Source: an uncultured Lachnospiraceae bacterium
GTDB lineage: Bacteria > Bacillota > Clostridia > Lachnospirales > Lachnospiraceae
Reading direction: 5' to 3'
Assembly: GCA_946414885.1 (NCBI GenBank)
Contig: CAMKQH010000002.1
Location: 1-64,000 of the forward strand
DNA length: 64,000 bases
Shown: positions 8,049 to 17,184 of the stretch, piece by piece
Numbering within the stretch: the first letter of the stretch is position 1
Layout: every line of letters begins with the position of its first letter
The notes under the pieces: generated by a model
What the model was told of the DNA's origin: nothing
The model's database searches: none
Seen by the model: the letters and a program-made list of their open reading frames with translations, nothing else
Program-made: the position numbers and the translations under genes

Positions 8049-9218
8049 ATGAAAAAGAGAAGACGGATAAGTATTGTATTGGTTATGATAATGCTTGCAG
8101 CTGGATGCAGTAACGTGCAAACGAAGGATGGCGCGGGAACTGTTGGGAATGCCACGGGAAGCGCGGCCGAGGCCCAAGGGAACGTTGATGCCCAGGGAAA
8201 TGCCGTGTCTCAGGCGAACGCTGATGCGCAAGGTAATGGTGCATCGCAGACAGAAAGCGTTGCCTCGTCTAACGCATCAGATGCGCCGGAGGCGACTCAG
8301 ACCGTTCAAATCACAATGGAAACCGAGCCAGAACCGTTTACGTTCAATCCGCACGTTCACAGTGATTTGTTGTCTGAGTTTGTCTCGGAAGAAACTTGGG
8401 CTTCTTTCTACAACATGTGTGACGCGATCAGGGCAGGCGAAGACACCTTTGAATGCGTAAGCAAGGAAGCATATGAATGGTGCACGGATGAGGTGACGAT
8501 TGGATCTTACTTGCCGGCAGCTTGCACCAAGGTAGTTGGCGGCGGTTACAAGGATGGCGTCGGGAAGCTCAAATACAAGATGGACAAGGAGCAGTTCCTC
8601 GCAAGGGAGCAGGCTTTTGAAGAAGAGATCTGCAAGATGCTGAACGAGGCAACGCGCACAGATGCATCTGATTTTGAGAAATTGATGGGCATCTATGACT
8701 TTATGTGTAAGCATTGGGTTTATGATTACAGTGAAATAGACGGAGCGAGCATTGAAGAGTTTGGAAATTATGCGTGTCTCATGCGCAGGGACGGAATCTG
8801 TGCGGAGATCGCGTCGGCCCTGACCTATCTGCTACTGCAGTGTGACGTGGAGGCAATGCCGTTTGGAACTTCATGTGAACATGAGTGGACCTATGTCGTG
8901 ATTGGCGGTAAGGGATATCACGTGGACGCAACCTGGGCCCTTCACGGAGATTACCCTGAAGAGCGTTTGAACTTGGATTACTTTATGATGACGGAGGATG
9001 ACCGCATTTCACAGGGCCTGGAAAAAGAGCGCTTCCAGGCAGACATGGTCTGGATCTGGAAAACGGATTACGATCTGGACAGATTCACGGCCACGGACGA
9101 TAGCTTCAGTGCCATTCACGGGGGCGCGCAGTTCGTCGGAATGGATACGGAGAAGAACGTGATCAAATATATTACTTGGGACGGCAAACAAAAGGAACTT
9201 AGCTATGGGGACACCTGA
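8049..9218 (+). CDS. Lipoprotein with transglutaminase-like domain
   Basis: A 389-residue exported protein. It has a lipoprotein signal peptide with lipobox LAAGC (Cys20), then a low-complexity spacer rich in Asn, Ala, Gln and Ser (about residues 25-85). A transglutaminase/protease core follows, with the triad Cys251 (DGICAEIASAL), His278 (SCEHEWTYV) and Asp293 (YHVDATW). Such domains act as peptidases or cross-linking enzymes at the surface. ATG 8049 follows GGAGGATG. It appears to be a single gene bounded by the terminator at 7945 and a pseudogene after 9240. Substrate unknown. Confidence 0.85.
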   Translation: MKKRRRISIVLVMIMLAAGCSNVQTKDGAGTVGNATGSAAEAQGNVDAQGNAVSQANADAQGNGASQTESVASSNASDAPEATQTVQITMETEPEPFTFNPHVHSDLLSEFVSEETWASFYNMCDAIRAGEDTFECVSKEAYEWCTDEVTIGSYLPAACTKVVGGGYKDGVGKLKYKMDKEQFLAREQAFEEEICKMLNEATRTDASDFEKLMGIYDFMCKHWVYDYSEIDGASIEEFGNYACLMRRDGICAEIASALTYLLLQCDVEAMPFGTSCEHEWTYVVIGGKGYHVDATWALHGDYPEERLNLDYFMMTEDDRISQGLEKERFQADMVWIWKTDYDLDRFTATDDSFSAIHGGAQFVGMDTEKNVIKYITWDGKQKELSYGDT

Positions 9219-9269
9219 CCTGCGAACCCGACGGGGAATAAAAAATGCATATCTCAAGTAGGAAAGCGA

Positions 9270-9500
9270 GTGGTCTGCTACGTGGTGCTTGGCGGTGCAG
9301 TGCCGAATCCGCATTTGGGGCTTGTGTATGAAGGAATTGAGCTTTGCAAGAAGGAAAACGTTGACTTTCTGCTGGCAGTTGGCGGCGGAAGTGCCATCGA
9401 CTCTGCCAAGGCCATTGGTTACGGCGTTGGCGGTGAAATGGGTTCCGCGAAGGTGCTTAACGAAGAAGCGATGCTAGCGATTTTCCGTGCCAGCGTCTAG
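9270..9500 (+). pseudogene. Remnant of an iron-containing alcohol dehydrogenase
   Basis: The 76-residue frame contains VVLGGAVPNPHLGLVYEGIE and AVGGGSAIDSAKAI, hallmarks of the NAD-binding half of butanol-dehydrogenase-like enzymes, then jumps directly to a C-terminal-like end (NEEAMLAIFRASV). Intact enzymes are about 390 residues, so about 300 are missing, including the iron ligands. No good start or ribosome binding site is present. I regard it as an internally deleted relic. Confidence 0.75.
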
Positions 9501-9512
9501 AGAATGATTTAG

Positions 9513-9545
9513 AAAACGTCCGGAGAAAATTCTTCGGACGTTTTT
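9513..9545 (+). terminator. Rho-independent terminator
   Basis: AAAACGTCCG (9513-9522) pairs with CGGACGTTTT (9535-9544) and ends in T5. A TATAAT at 9558-9563 just downstream may be the -10 element for the next gene. Confidence 0.85.
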
Positions 9546-9607
9546 GCGTTAATACGTTATAATAAAGACGAAACCGTCGTGTGTTCTTTTCAAGGGAGGA
9601 CGTGAAC

Positions 9608-11020
9608 GTGGAAAACCGAAGGTGGAAGCTTGGAATTCACATCGTTATGGCAACGTTACTCATGGCATTTCTGCTTGCGGGTTGCGGAAATGCCAAGGAT
9701 AAAACTGAGACTGACGACATGCGGGGAAGGATAACGGGTGCCGCGTTTTCCGGAGCGCGTCAAGGCGCTCAGAATGCGTCAGCAATCGATGGGAGTGCGT
9801 CGATAATTGGCGAGGGTGCATCGTCAGACGCCGTGGATTCATGGGGGGACGAAGCGGACTGGCAACAAACTGATCCTAACGCGGACAGAAGCGGGGAGTG
9901 GAGAAAGTATGACAGCCGCGAGTATGATCTGTCAAAGTTTTATGAGGATGAGACGTTATATCCCACTGAAATGACCATCAAGAAAATTGGTGACCAGTTT
10001 TGGTTGTTTGCCGGGATGGTGTCGCGTACGGATTCAGACGTAAAGCAACTAATGCTGTTAAAGTTTACGCCAGATAACGTAAAGCCGGAATGCGTCGAGA
10101 TCAGTCTTGGACATCTGGCAAAGGATTTTATCCGTGACATGAGTGAAGCTATGGATGGCAACACGAAACTTTACTGGGGCTACATAGAAGACAGGATCCG
10201 AAAAGACGGTCAATTGAAGGTGGATTATTATACTGCCGCAACGCTGGGCGATGATGGAAAAGTATATGCCTTAAAATCCGTGACGGAATACGTACTGACG
10301 GGCGAGGAGGATAAACGTGACATATTGAAAAGTGACGTCCTTTGCGTCTGGAATGCAAGCGGAGAACTTGTGAAGGAAATGCAACTGCAAACTGCGAACG
10401 AGAATGGCGAAGCGGCGGATTATTATTATTCCGTTCTTCCGTCAGCATACGGAGTGTTGCTGTTTGGATATCACAATGGCGAATTCGTATGCGCAAAGCT
10501 TGCAGAGGATGGGTCTTTTGTCTTGAAGCAACGTATGCTGTCAACGGCACATGCCAGGGTTCTGACGGATCATCAGGGAAGACCGTGCCGTGTTATGAGC
10601 GTGCCGCAGCATCTCTATGCAGAAGATTCTCCAGATGGCGTCATGGAGGAGAACGATGACGTGATTTACTTAGATGAAGTGCCGTTTGTAAGCATCCTTC
10701 AGTTTTTTGACGAAAACCTACAGATTGTCAGAAAAGAAAAGCTTCCGGAATATGACGGATATCACGCACTTGACGGCGACGTTTTCTTTCTGTCTGATGA
10801 CGAAATTGTTTATTCAGCAGATGGAAAAGTTAGGTATTTTAAGTTAGACGCGGGTGGGAGCAAGACTCTGGCAACGTTCCAGGATACGCCCGTCATGATC
10901 GAGCATGCAGATAAGGTCTTTTATGAGCCGGACGACGGTTCGTTTTACGCACTGTATCCAGATCCCGACAGCGGAAAGGCGACCTTCGCCAAGTTTACGG
11001 AGGTTTCTTCACAAGATTAA
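9608..11020 (+). CDS. Lipoprotein of unknown function (possible beta-propeller)
   Basis: Predicted 470-residue lipoprotein: basic N-terminus, hydrophobic core and lipobox LLAGC (Cys26), then an acidic, Ser/Asp-rich spacer to about residue 100. The remainder contains repeated blade-like stretches (YAADGKVRYFKLD-type patterns), which suggests a beta-propeller or similar sensor fold. The GTG start at 9608 has GGGAGGA 7 bp upstream; in-frame GTG 9602 lies too close to it. I do not recognise a family. Confidence 0.7.
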   Translation: MENRRWKLGIHIVMATLLMAFLLAGCGNAKDKTETDDMRGRITGAAFSGARQGAQNASAIDGSASIIGEGASSDAVDSWGDEADWQQTDPNADRSGEWRKYDSREYDLSKFYEDETLYPTEMTIKKIGDQFWLFAGMVSRTDSDVKQLMLLKFTPDNVKPECVEISLGHLAKDFIRDMSEAMDGNTKLYWGYIEDRIRKDGQLKVDYYTAATLGDDGKVYALKSVTEYVLTGEEDKRDILKSDVLCVWNASGELVKEMQLQTANENGEAADYYYSVLPSAYGVLLFGYHNGEFVCAKLAEDGSFVLKQRMLSTAHARVLTDHQGRPCRVMSVPQHLYAEDSPDGVMEENDDVIYLDEVPFVSILQFFDENLQIVRKEKLPEYDGYHALDGDVFFLSDDEIVYSADGKVRYFKLDAGGSKTLATFQDTPVMIEHADKVFYEPDDGSFYALYPDPDSGKATFAKFTEVSSQD

Positions 11021-11105
11021 CGATCTGACAGGAACTTTTTCACGCCATTTTCGTCTATAGGTTTGAAGAGCTTGTGACATGGATTTCCTATGGAGGAGAG
11101 TATAT

Positions 11106-11780
11106 ATGAAAAAGCGAAGGATCATTATGATCGGCGTGGCGGGCACGTGCTTGATCATTTTTGGAATAATATGTTTGCTTGGGAGTGGGATCTTTCAAGA
11201 TCGTCAGGAGAAGAACGTGCTTGTGGATTTTGGATCTGGCGGAACTTCTTTCTGCGGGCCTTCTTATTATTGGGACTGGGAAGTCATAAACTTGGATCTG
11301 GAACCGGAAAACATACTGGAAAATTCGCCGGAAGATGCATTGGAAGACATACCTGAAAACGTAATGGAAGACGCACCGGAAGACGTACCTGAAGATGCAC
11401 TGGCGAGTAAATTTACCTTAGAGGTAAATGACTATAGTTTCGCGTATGCAGTAAAGAACGAAAACGGCGAAACGAAGAGCCCGCAAACTTCAATTCTATC
11501 CTTTACGGTCACGAGTAAAGAGCAGATGCCGCCGGAGGCAGAGAGCATATCCTTGTTCCGGAAAGATGGAGAGAATTACGTGGACGTAACGCCTAAGGAC
11601 GTGACAATAGAACAGAATACGGAAGAGATCCGTGAGAGTGAAGAGGAAGTATATTATTACTTATTTGGGCTGATCAAGAGTACCAATTCAGTCAGCCTGT
11701 CGCAGGGTGAGTATTATCTGAAGCTAGATGGGTACAATGCGCATTTCCGGCTGGAATGGCAGCAAAAAGAAGCTTATTGA
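11106..11780 (+). CDS. Membrane-anchored exported protein with acidic repeats
   Basis: A 224-residue protein with a positively charged start (MKKRRIIMIG), one membrane segment (about residues 5-27) and an extracellular part. Residues about 70-100 are a degenerate acidic repeat (EDALEDIPENVMEDAPEDVP). The C-terminal 120 residues have an immunoglobulin-like beta pattern (YSFAYAVKNENGE ... SILSFTVTSKEQ). The ribosome binding site GGAGGAG precedes ATG 11106. Function unknown. Confidence 0.7.
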   Translation: MKKRRIIMIGVAGTCLIIFGIICLLGSGIFQDRQEKNVLVDFGSGGTSFCGPSYYWDWEVINLDLEPENILENSPEDALEDIPENVMEDAPEDVPEDALASKFTLEVNDYSFAYAVKNENGETKSPQTSILSFTVTSKEQMPPEAESISLFRKDGENYVDVTPKDVTIEQNTEEIRESEEEVYYYLFGLIKSTNSVSLSQGEYYLKLDGYNAHFRLEWQQKEAY

Positions 11781-11811
11781 CGCTGATAATAGGTGAACTG
11801 GGAAAGGTGCG

Positions 11812-11862
11812 TTGACAATGGCGCACCTTTACGTTAGACTATTATTGAACACGTTCAATAAT
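11812..11862 (+). promoter_or_regulatory. Promoter with palindromic operator for the TetR gene
   Basis: TTGACA (11812-11817) and TAGACT (11835-11840) are 17 bp apart. Directly downstream is a perfect inverted repeat: arm ATTATTGAAC (11841-11850), two-base spacer, reverse-complement arm 11853-11862, covering the expected start point. This layout suggests autorepression by the TetR-family product encoded 12 bp further on. Confidence 0.8.
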
Positions 11863-11873
11863 GTGAGGTTATC

Positions 11874-12458
11874 ATGAATAAAGAGGAAAAATTGAAACTT
11901 ACAAAAGAGAAATTAGTGGACGCAGCGTTCCGGCTCATGGAGACTATGGAAGATCCGCTGAGCGTTACGTCAAGGGAGATCGCGGCGGCAGCAGGCGTAA
12001 AGCCCGGAATGATCAATTATTGCTTTGGCTCGCGGGAGAACCTGATCTACCAGGCGTTCCAGAAGCAATATCTGGACTTCCTGAAGGAAAGCGAAGTCAG
12101 GAGGATCATTGAATCCGGCGATACGCCCAAGGAAATCCTAAAGCAGCTTCATTTCATTGTGGCGCAGTGTCTTGTGGAGAATCATAAGTTTACCAAGGCG
12201 ATCACGGGATTTGTCCTATTTAAGCGTGATCTCGGCAAGGAATCCTTTAGCTATCCATATGTTTACAAGCATTATGCAGGAAAAAAGACGGAGGCCGAGT
12301 GTAAGCTGATCGCCTATGAATTGTCCACGATGATGCAGCTCATCATCTTCCGGCGGGAGGACGTCCTGCGGGATTTTGGGATCGACCTGGCAGACAGGGA
12401 AGAGCTGAAGCACTATCTGGACATGCGCATTGACCTGCTGTTGGCGGAAGAGGAATAG
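11874..12458 (+). CDS. TetR-family transcriptional regulator
   Basis: A 194-residue repressor-like protein. Residues 5-55 form a TetR-type helix-turn-helix (EKLVDAAFRLME, then SREIAAAAGVKPGMINYCFG); the remaining helical part would bind ligand and dimerize. It starts just behind a perfect palindrome overlapping its own promoter. Its stop is 19 bp before the phosphotransferase-like gene, so the two form an operon and the regulator likely responds to a compound related to that enzyme. Confidence 0.9.
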   Translation: MNKEEKLKLTKEKLVDAAFRLMETMEDPLSVTSREIAAAAGVKPGMINYCFGSRENLIYQAFQKQYLDFLKESEVRRIIESGDTPKEILKQLHFIVAQCLVENHKFTKAITGFVLFKRDLGKESFSYPYVYKHYAGKKTEAECKLIAYELSTMMQLIIFRREDVLRDFGIDLADREELKHYLDMRIDLLLAEEE

Positions 12459-12477
12459 GTTCGGGGAGGAAGCTGTC

Positions 12478-14883
12478 ATGACTTATATTTTTTCACTGCG
12501 CCGGCTGCCCAAGGACAAGGAATCCTTGGCCGGCGGTAAGGCGAGATCCCTTAGTTTTATGATGCAAAACGCGAAGCTTCGCATTCCAGAGGGGCACGTG
12601 ATTCTGTGCACCGCCCTGGAAGGAACGAAACTGAAAGACGAGGCAAGGACGGAGCTTGCCGAGCTCCTGAAAGGCCTGGACCCCAAAGTCACGTATGCCG
12701 TCAGGTCGTCCGCAATCAATGAGGACGGAGAGAACGCCTCCTTTGCAGGGCAATATGAGACCCTGACGGACGTAAGGTTAGAGGACGTTCCCAAGGCGGT
12801 GGAGCAGGTTGCGGCATCCGCAGGGAACGCGAACGTCCGGGCCTACGCAAGGCGGCAGGCGGAGGGAGCGAACAATCAAGACCGTGCGGAGGGAGTGAGC
12901 GATCTAGTCGCACAATCCGGCGACGAAGGGCGCGGGGACTGCGAGATCGCCATCGTCATACAGCGCTTTGTGCGTGCCAGGTTTGCAGGCGTTCTTTTTA
13001 CGGCTGACGCCATCACCGGCAGGGATGAGAAGATGGTCGGCAATTATGTGTGCGGTGCCGGGGAAAAGCTTGTGTCCGGCGCTGAGAATGCGAAGGAATT
13101 CAAGATCAACGCGATGAAGCGTGACGGTAAAATGTTTGCTTATGAAGGCACGGAGGAGTTTGCGCCGTATGCCGGGACTCTCGGCAAGTATTGCAAGACC
13201 ATACGGAATCTGTATGGCATGCCAATGGATATCGAGTGGGCGGTCTCTGGCGGCAAGGTTTATATCCTTCAGGCACGCCCGATCACAACGCTGCAACGCC
13301 TGAACGTGGATACGTACGATGTCAATGGAACGCGTTCGGGTTATAAACTTCTAACCAGAACCAATGTCGGAGAGATCTTCATGAAACCGATCTCTCCCAT
13401 GACTTTTAGCGTGTTGGAAAAGATCAATGACGTGCTGGGACTTCCGCAGTGGCTTGACAATATCTGCGGACAACCCTACATGAACGTTTCCGTCATGTGC
13501 TCCGTGGCCGTGGCGTTTGGAGTGAAAAGACAGAAGGCTTATGAGAGCATGAAGGGGCTCGTGGGAAAGGCTCCCGAGAGTGTGGAGGTGCCGGTCTCCC
13601 CCTTTGACAAAAAGGCCTTTTTGAAAAAGATCCTGCGCCTTTTCTTCCCGAAGGAAAAATCGAAGCTCACGAAAAAGCAGAAGAAGGAAATGGTGGAAAA
13701 GCTTGCAGACGTTGCAAGGGACATGATCAAAGAGATCCGCCAGATCCCGAGCGAGCAGGCAATGTATCAGTATTGGGAAGAGGTTATGGTTCCAAAGCTC
13801 CGGGACGGCATGGCGTCCGTCATCGGCCAGTCCGGGACGTCCATGCTTCCGCTGTTTAACACCAGGTCGCAGATCAGCAAGATCGCCGGCGAGGAGATGG
13901 CAGACAGACTGTGCGGCGGGTGCCTTGGCATGTTGGAGAGCATGAAACCACTCTTTTTGATCTCTGAAGTCATTCAGGGTAAGATTACGAAGGAAGATTA
14001 CGTCAGGGCCTGCGGACACAGATGCCCCAATGAAATGGAGCTCATGGCAACGCATCCCTATGAGGACGATTCTTACGTGGACAGGTTGATCGAAGAGCAC
14101 CGAAACGATAACCTGGACATGTGGCACATGCAGGAAATGCAGAGAAAAGCTTATGAGGAGGCCCTTGCGGAGTTCAAGGCAAAATACCCAAAGAAAAAAC
14201 GGTGGATCGACAAAAAGATCGCCAGGTTTGTCCAGACAAACGTCTTTCGCGAGGAACTGCGCAGCAAGGGCGTTTGGCTCTTTTGCACCTTTAGGGAGTA
14301 TGCCTTGCAGGCGGGGAGACTTTCGGGGCTTGGCGACGACGTTTTTATGCTTACGTTTGACGAACTCTTTGCATTATTAAAGGGGGACCGGACGGCGGCG
14401 CAAAGCATCAAGGCGCGGCGTGAAACCTATGAAAGATACCTGACGTACGCGCCCTTTCCCAACATTGTGGTGGGCCGTTTTGACCCTGAGGAATGGATGG
14501 CGGATCCCCAGAGGAGAAGCGACGTCTACGTGCGCGGCGTCCAGCTGAAGGTGGATGAGAATGCGGACATAAAAGGCTTTGCCGGGGCTGCGGGCGTGAT
14601 CACGGGAAAAGTGCATGTCATTACTGACGTGGAGCGCATCGGCGACGTACGGGAAGGGGACGTCCTTGTGACGAGCGCCACGAACGTGGGCTGGACGCCC
14701 GTGTTTTCTAAGGTGGCGGCGATCGTGACGGACGTTGGCGCGCCGCTTTCACACGCTGCCATTGTCGCCAGGGAATGCGGGATCCCCGCCGTGGTGGGCT
14801 GCGGCAACGCAACCACGCTTTTGCATGACGATGACGTGGTCATCGTGGATGGAAGTGCTGGAACGGTAAAGAAAATCTCATGA
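12478..14883 (+). CDS. PEP-synthase-like / rifampin-phosphotransferase-like enzyme
   Basis: An 801-residue protein with the three-part layout of dikinases. There is an N-terminal ATP-grasp domain (VRSSAINEDGENASFAGQYE near residue 80; GVLFTADAITG near 170; WAVSGGKVYILQARPITT near 255), a long helical middle region, and a C-terminal swivelling phosphohistidine domain with PLSHAAIVARECGIP, where His759 should carry phosphate. No PEP/pyruvate-binding barrel follows, as in rifampin phosphotransferases rather than true PEP synthases. GGGGAGGAAG precedes ATG 12478. It shares an operon with a TetR regulator. A short Gln/Asn/Ala-rich insertion sits near residues 125-155. The substrate cannot be told from sequence. 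Confidence 0.8.
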   Translation: MTYIFSLRRLPKDKESLAGGKARSLSFMMQNAKLRIPEGHVILCTALEGTKLKDEARTELAELLKGLDPKVTYAVRSSAINEDGENASFAGQYETLTDVRLEDVPKAVEQVAASAGNANVRAYARRQAEGANNQDRAEGVSDLVAQSGDEGRGDCEIAIVIQRFVRARFAGVLFTADAITGRDEKMVGNYVCGAGEKLVSGAENAKEFKINAMKRDGKMFAYEGTEEFAPYAGTLGKYCKTIRNLYGMPMDIEWAVSGGKVYILQARPITTLQRLNVDTYDVNGTRSGYKLLTRTNVGEIFMKPISPMTFSVLEKINDVLGLPQWLDNICGQPYMNVSVMCSVAVAFGVKRQKAYESMKGLVGKAPESVEVPVSPFDKKAFLKKILRLFFPKEKSKLTKKQKKEMVEKLADVARDMIKEIRQIPSEQAMYQYWEEVMVPKLRDGMASVIGQSGTSMLPLFNTRSQISKIAGEEMADRLCGGCLGMLESMKPLFLISEVIQGKITKEDYVRACGHRCPNEMELMATHPYEDDSYVDRLIEEHRNDNLDMWHMQEMQRKAYEEALAEFKAKYPKKKRWIDKKIARFVQTNVFREELRSKGVWLFCTFREYALQAGRLSGLGDDVFMLTFDELFALLKGDRTAAQSIKARRETYERYLTYAPFPNIVVGRFDPEEWMADPQRRSDVYVRGVQLKVDENADIKGFAGAAGVITGKVHVITDVERIGDVREGDVLVTSATNVGWTPVFSKVAAIVTDVGAPLSHAAIVARECGIPAVVGCGNATTLLHDDDVVIVDGSAGTVKKIS

Positions 14884-14984
14884 TCCAACCTTACGATTTT
14901 GTAAGGTTCGCGTAAGCAAGTCCAATGGTACCTCCGGGCTTTTGATGCTATCGTATGATCAGATCAAAAGAACGGAGGTACGTC

Positions 14985-16313
14985 ATGAAAAAATCAAATC
15001 TTTCAAATACTGATCAAAAACCCAAGAAAATTAAAAAAACCAATAAGATCGCGCTGATTGTCCTTGTAGCGCTCGCGCTGTTTTTGCCTGGATCGCATCT
15101 GGCATCCAAATTCATCAAGCCCGCCAAGATCGAAGGCTTTGCGGAGGCCGTATGCGCCATCGAAAGCATAAAGATACCTGAGGGCGTTCGCATTGTTGCC
15201 CTCGGCGAAGCCACCCACGGCAACAAGGAATTCCAGGAGCTAAAGCGCGAAGTATTCAAGCAACTTGTTGCAACGACCAACGTGCGCGCACTCATTCTCG
15301 AAGGCGACGTCGGCGGATGTGAGATGGCAAATCTTTATATTCAGGGCGGCGAGGGTACGGCTGAGGAGGTGACGCGTCATCTTGGCTATGGAATTTACCG
15401 CACGGACCAAATGCGTGACCTTGTGCAGTGGATGCATGACTATAATCAGACGGCGGAGGAGAAGGACAAGGTTCGCCTGTACGGAATGGACATGCAGTAC
15501 GACGAGGACATGATGGCCGTCATCAATGCCTTTTACGCCAAGACGGATGAGGCAAAGGGGGCGGTATATGCCGCAAAGATGCTGGAGTACCTCGGCGAAT
15601 CAGATACGGACTATGATGCAGGCAAATATGACGAGATCGTTGCCCTGATGGACGAGATTGAAAAGGATTTGGAAGCAAACGCGTCCACTTATGCCGAAAA
15701 GACCAGCGCCCGGGAGGTGCAGTACTGTGCTCACGTTGCTGAGAATATCAAATACTTCATCAGCTATCGCGTAAAGGAAAGCAAGACTAACAAGGCCAGG
15801 GATTCTTACATGAAGGAGAACGTTGACTGGATCCTGGACCAGGAGGAGAGGGAGCACGGCGGCGCCGTCATGATTGCCTGTCATAACGGTCACATGACGA
15901 AGAACCAGTCCACGATGCACACCTTCCTTGGCAAGTTCCTCTATGATGAGTACGGAAAAGCTTATTTTGCCATTGGCACGGACTTCTACAATACGTCCGT
16001 TAACCTGCCGAATTCCAATTACACCGCAAGAATCGTTGAGAATTTCTGCTCAGACGATCCGCTTGCTTATCAGGTGAAGGACCTTTCCATGGACAAGTGC
16101 TACCTTGACTTTTCCAAGGTGGATGCCGGCAGCGCCCTTGGCAAGAAGATTCATTCCCGCATCAGCACCGGCAGTCTTGGCGAAGCGTACAACATTCTCT
16201 CAAAGCTCCTCAAGTCAACCCATCAGGTTCACCACGCGCCGACCGACATGTACGACGCCATGATCCTATACTACGAAGTAAGTCCCATCGAAATCTGGCC
16301 CCGCCAGAACTAA
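14985..16313 (+). CDS. Membrane-anchored erythromycin-esterase-like protein
   Basis: A 442-residue protein with an N-terminal membrane anchor (about residues 22-40) and an extracytoplasmic erythromycin-esterase-type domain: VALGEATHGNKEF with His78, LILEGDVGG, YGMDMQYDEDM and CHNGHMTKNQ. Family members hydrolyse macrolide lactones, but many chromosomal homologues have unknown substrates. The ribosome binding site CGGAGG precedes ATG 14985. It lies downstream of the dikinase gene but is separated by about 100 bp. Confidence 0.8.
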   Translation: MKKSNLSNTDQKPKKIKKTNKIALIVLVALALFLPGSHLASKFIKPAKIEGFAEAVCAIESIKIPEGVRIVALGEATHGNKEFQELKREVFKQLVATTNVRALILEGDVGGCEMANLYIQGGEGTAEEVTRHLGYGIYRTDQMRDLVQWMHDYNQTAEEKDKVRLYGMDMQYDEDMMAVINAFYAKTDEAKGAVYAAKMLEYLGESDTDYDAGKYDEIVALMDEIEKDLEANASTYAEKTSAREVQYCAHVAENIKYFISYRVKESKTNKARDSYMKENVDWILDQEEREHGGAVMIACHNGHMTKNQSTMHTFLGKFLYDEYGKAYFAIGTDFYNTSVNLPNSNYTARIVENFCSDDPLAYQVKDLSMDKCYLDFSKVDAGSALGKKIHSRISTGSLGEAYNILSKLLKSTHQVHHAPTDMYDAMILYYEVSPIEIWPRQN

Positions 16314-16326
16314 CTCCCTCCAACCT

Positions 16327-16657
16327 GGGTCACGGGAACGTGTCTACTGACATGTTAACAACCTGACGAACTCGGGGCCGAGGCTTGATAGTATTCCTCA
16401 GGCACGCTCGCGCTCTTTGGCGAGCCTTCGGCTCGTCCTTGCTGCGCTTCGGATCGCAGACAAAGTCTGCGACAGTTGCAGCGTATCGGTACTAAGGAGT
16501 CACGAACTGATCCGGCATAAATGCTGTCTCCGTTCGTATACGCCTCCTAAGTACCGACGCTTGGCAAATATGCCTGAGGGATACTATTCAAGCCATCCCC
16601 TCGAGTATGTTGTAAGTAGAGTTTGTTAGTGTGTCAGTAGGCACGTCCCCGTGATCC
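16327..16657. repeat. 330-bp imperfect inverted-repeat (REP/MITE-like) element
   Basis: Outer ends 16327-16354 and 16631-16657 are imperfect reverse complements (both contain the CACGGG/CCCGTG and CTACTGACA/TGTCAGTAG cores). A second nested pair is at 16384-16404 and 16571-16592, and a third pair carries the shared GGTACT core. The interior also has small hairpins (CGCAGACAAAGTCTGCG). No transposase is encoded. Single 27-bp relatives of the right end occur at 28769-28795 and 61003-61029. Together they look like a non-autonomous REP-like family. The rest of 16314-16836 holds no gene. Confidence 0.75.
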
Positions 16658-16836
16658 ACGCAGCCAACCCGTGACCCATTTTGCACGATAAGGGTGAATA
16701 TAGTGCTGCTTTTGCGGCTGTTAGGGATAAGGGGCGCATGATACAATCATTATAACAAAAGAACAACATAGTTACCCAGCTATCAGTCAAACGACTCGTT
16801 AACAATAGCTTGTTCGCCGGGAAAGGAGGCAGCGAT

Positions 16837-17010
16837 ATGATGAGTTACGACAAGAGAGTTGGAAAAAAAGTTCTTTGGATCCTGATCGCAGCAATCGGCT
16901 TCGTAGCCGTAACGATCACGTCCGTGTTCCCGCCGCTGGCAGCGCTCATCGTGCTGGCAGGCCTGAAGTTAAAGGAGGAGATGTTTGACAATAAAAACAA
17001 CGTCGACTAA
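16837..17010 (+). CDS. Small membrane protein
   Basis: A 57-residue protein (MMSYDKRVGKKVLWILIAAI...) with one long or two short membrane segments in residues 11-45 and a charged tail. The AAAGGAGG ribosome binding site supports ATG 16837. No family recognised. A GC-rich hairpin (17051-17058 with 17076-17083) lies downstream. Confidence 0.55.
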   Translation: MMSYDKRVGKKVLWILIAAIGFVAVTITSVFPPLAALIVLAGLKLKEEMFDNKNNVD

Positions 17011-17112
17011 TGCAAGGAATTTCCTGCAGGGAGACGTTTTATAAATAGCGGGCGGCGATTTGATGCGTAGTCAGGTCGCCGCCTGTATCAATTTAAAGTC
17101 ACGTTGAAAACA

Positions 17113-17141
17113 TTGCCTAAGGATTTGTCATATGTTACAAT
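17113..17141 (+). promoter_or_regulatory. Promoter (TTGCCT-17-TACAAT)
   Basis: TTGCCT at 17113-17118 and TACAAT at 17136-17141, 17 bp apart, 44 bp before the start of the flavodoxin-like gene. Confidence 0.6.
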
Positions 17142-17184
17142 AATTCAATGGGGAAGGGGAGTCTGGAACGAGGGAGGTATTATT

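Noticed and set aside
9581..9607. Longer start for the lipoprotein gene
   Set aside because: The GGGAGGA ribosome binding site at 9594-9600 lies within this stretch, so GTG 9608 is the better start.
16417..16629. 70-codon plus-strand frame
   Set aside because: It lies entirely inside the inverted-repeat element, with no ribosome binding site.
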